Of a stretch of 64,000 bases of DNA, positions 63,097 through 64,000 are shown piece after piece (position 1 is the first letter of the stretch; every line of letters begins with the position of its first letter). Made by a program: the position numbers and the translations under genes. The DNA is from Anaerophaga thermohalophila DSM 12881. GTDB lineage: Bacteria; Bacteroidota; Bacteroidia; Bacteroidales; Marinilabiliaceae. The DNA lies in contig NZ_AEWI01000004.1 in NCBI RefSeq assembly GCF_000191885.1, positions 18,826 to 82,825 on the forward strand. The letters run 5' to 3'. The notes beneath the pieces were generated by a model. It saw only the letters and a list, made by a program, of their open reading frames with translations, did no database searches and was not told the origin of the DNA.

Positions 63097-64000
63097 TTAA
63101 ATCGCTCTTCCAACAGCTCCGGCCCCAAACCGATGACGTACATAATCCAGTGTCCTGTAAAGTTGTACCTGCCGGGGGGTATCATCAAAAAGATCGAGTT
63201 GCGGGGCACCACTTACCAGATGGGATAACCTCACTCCGATCAGGCGTATTCTGACACGGCGTGTGTAGAGCCGCTTTAGTAAATCTTTGGCAACCGGGAT
63301 CAGCAGATGATCAAACGATGTGTAAGGCACCATTTTTTGCAGGGTTCGGGTATCAAAATCACTGTATCTGATTTTTACGGATATGCACCCTGTCAGCTTC
63401 TCGCCGGCGCGTAACTGGTAAGCCAGTTTCTCGGTCATTTTGACAACGTGGGCCGTCAGCATTTTCATATCTCCCGTATCCTGGTCGAAGGTGCGTTCAC
63501 TGCTGATGGATTTTCGTTCGGTGTAAGGTTCTACCGGGGTAGGGTCGATGCCGTTGGCTCGTTGCCAGATGGCAATGCCGTTTTTCCCGAGGGCATGACG
63601 CAACATTTCAGGAGGCATGTTTTCGAGGGTCTCGATGCGATCGATTCCCATGGAACGCAGCAGCTTGTAAGTGGCCGGTCCGATCATGGGAATTTTACGG
63701 ATGGACAGGGGCCGTAAAAACGGGCGTACTTCATTGAAAAGCACCTGTTTTTCACCGTTTGGTTTGGCTTCGCCTGTGGCAATTTTTGAGACGGTTTTAT
63801 TGACAGACAGACCAAAAGAGATGGGCAATCCGGTTTCGCGCATGATTTTATTTCGTAACTCCCGGCTCCATTTCAGGCATCCGAAGAAACGATCCATGCC
63901 GGTAAGGTCCAGGTAATGCTCGTCGATCGAAGCTTTCTCGTAAAGCGGCGCCGATTCATCAATAATTTGAGATAGCGGGCTTTCAGGTACAAACTCTGGA
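63097..64000 (-). CDS. dinB: Y-family DNA polymerase (DinB/Pol IV type), 5' end outside the window
   Basis: At least 270 residues are visible reading leftward. YEKASIDEHYLDLTGMDRFF holds the catalytic Asp-Glu (SIDEHYLD). SFGLSVNKTVSKIATGEAKP, the HhH region (IRKIPMIGPATYKLLRSMGI) and the little-finger domain (ERTFDQDTGDMK) follow. Near the end QLDLF is a clamp-binding motif. The frame is open to the window edge, but its first ten visible codons (63971-64000) are an exact copy of a dnaE segment in another frame and do not look like DinB. The N-terminal catalytic part with the first Asp is not visible. It is coupled to the DnaE-type gene by a 2-base gap, suggesting a joint translesion function. 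Confidence 0.88.
   Translation of the reverse strand, partial: PEFVPESPLSQIIDESAPLYEKASIDEHYLDLTGMDRFFGCLKWSRELRNKIMRETGLPISFGLSVNKTVSKIATGEAKPNGEKQVLFNEVRPFLRPLSIRKIPMIGPATYKLLRSMGIDRIETLENMPPEMLRHALGKNGIAIWQRANGIDPTPVEPYTERKSISSERTFDQDTGDMKMLTAHVVKMTEKLAYQLRAGEKLTGCISVKIRYSDFDTRTLQKMVPYTSFDHLLIPVAKDLLKRLYTRRVRIRLIGVRLSHLVSGAPQLDLFDDTPRQVQLYRTLDYVRHRFGAGAVGRAI
63971..64000. repeat. 30-bp exact repeat of dnaE sequence at the window end
   Basis: The last 30 bases (GATAGCGGGC...AAACTCTGGA) equal 61003-61032 inside the polymerase gene, in the same orientation. The match runs to the window edge and may continue. The base before it differs (63970 A, 61002 G). Confidence 0.9.

Overview
The window reads as a chromosome segment of a polysaccharide-degrading member of the Bacteroidota, probably Bacteroidales. 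The grounds are three SusC/SusD pairs, an ECF sigma factor with a FecR anti-sigma factor, a hybrid two-component regulator fused to an AraC domain, a DUF6377-type regulator, many lipobox exolipoproteins, moderate AT content and a candidate promoter of the Bacteroidetes TTG / TAnnTTTG form. The genus cannot be read from the sequence; a marine or sediment anaerobe is a guess.

Layout. At 1-113 (minus) lies the start of a cas6 gene whose CRISPR-Cas locus runs off the left edge. A sulfite-reductase-type diflavin reductase and a KamA-family radical SAM protein follow (1.2-4.5 kb, minus), separated by a 15-bp minisatellite. From 5.3 to 17.4 kb a sigma/FecR/SusC/SusD locus carries an L-domain-like lipoprotein and two tandem paralogous lipoproteins of no family I recognise; these two are the best candidates for something undescribed. 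From 17.9 to 26.6 kb a mannoside block holds a secreted Gfo/Idh oxidoreductase, a GH92 alpha-mannosidase, a ROK sugar kinase, an alpha/alpha-barrel lipoprotein and a mannose-6-phosphate isomerase-like protein, then the shattered remains of a GH2 gene and an MFS transporter.

From 28.8 to 48.1 kb a hybrid two-component regulator (minus) faces a locus that looks aimed at arabinan: SusC, SusD, two GH43, a GH93/sialidase-like propeller enzyme, an alpha/alpha-barrel protein and a GH2. Its susC is split by an IS1634-like element. The terminal inverted repeats, the 6-bp target duplication and exact restoration of the reading frame on removal can all be read from the sequence, so the insertion is recent. 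A third locus (48.5-59.9 kb) has a DUF6377-type regulator, two small surface proteins, SusC/SusD, a GH99/GH71-like lipoprotein and GH97, probably for an alpha-linked glycan. From 60.2 kb to the right edge a Y-family polymerase and a short DnaE-type polymerase with a degenerate PHP domain form a translesion pair on the minus strand. The last 30 bases repeat part of that dnaE gene exactly, which points to a tandem-duplication junction or an assembly error.

The intergenic DNA is full of small non-coding inverted-repeat elements in at least five families. They nest in one another, and individual copies supply the start codon of one gene, the stop codon of another and the last 13 codons of the hybrid two-component regulator. 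No rRNA, tRNA or CRISPR array was seen.
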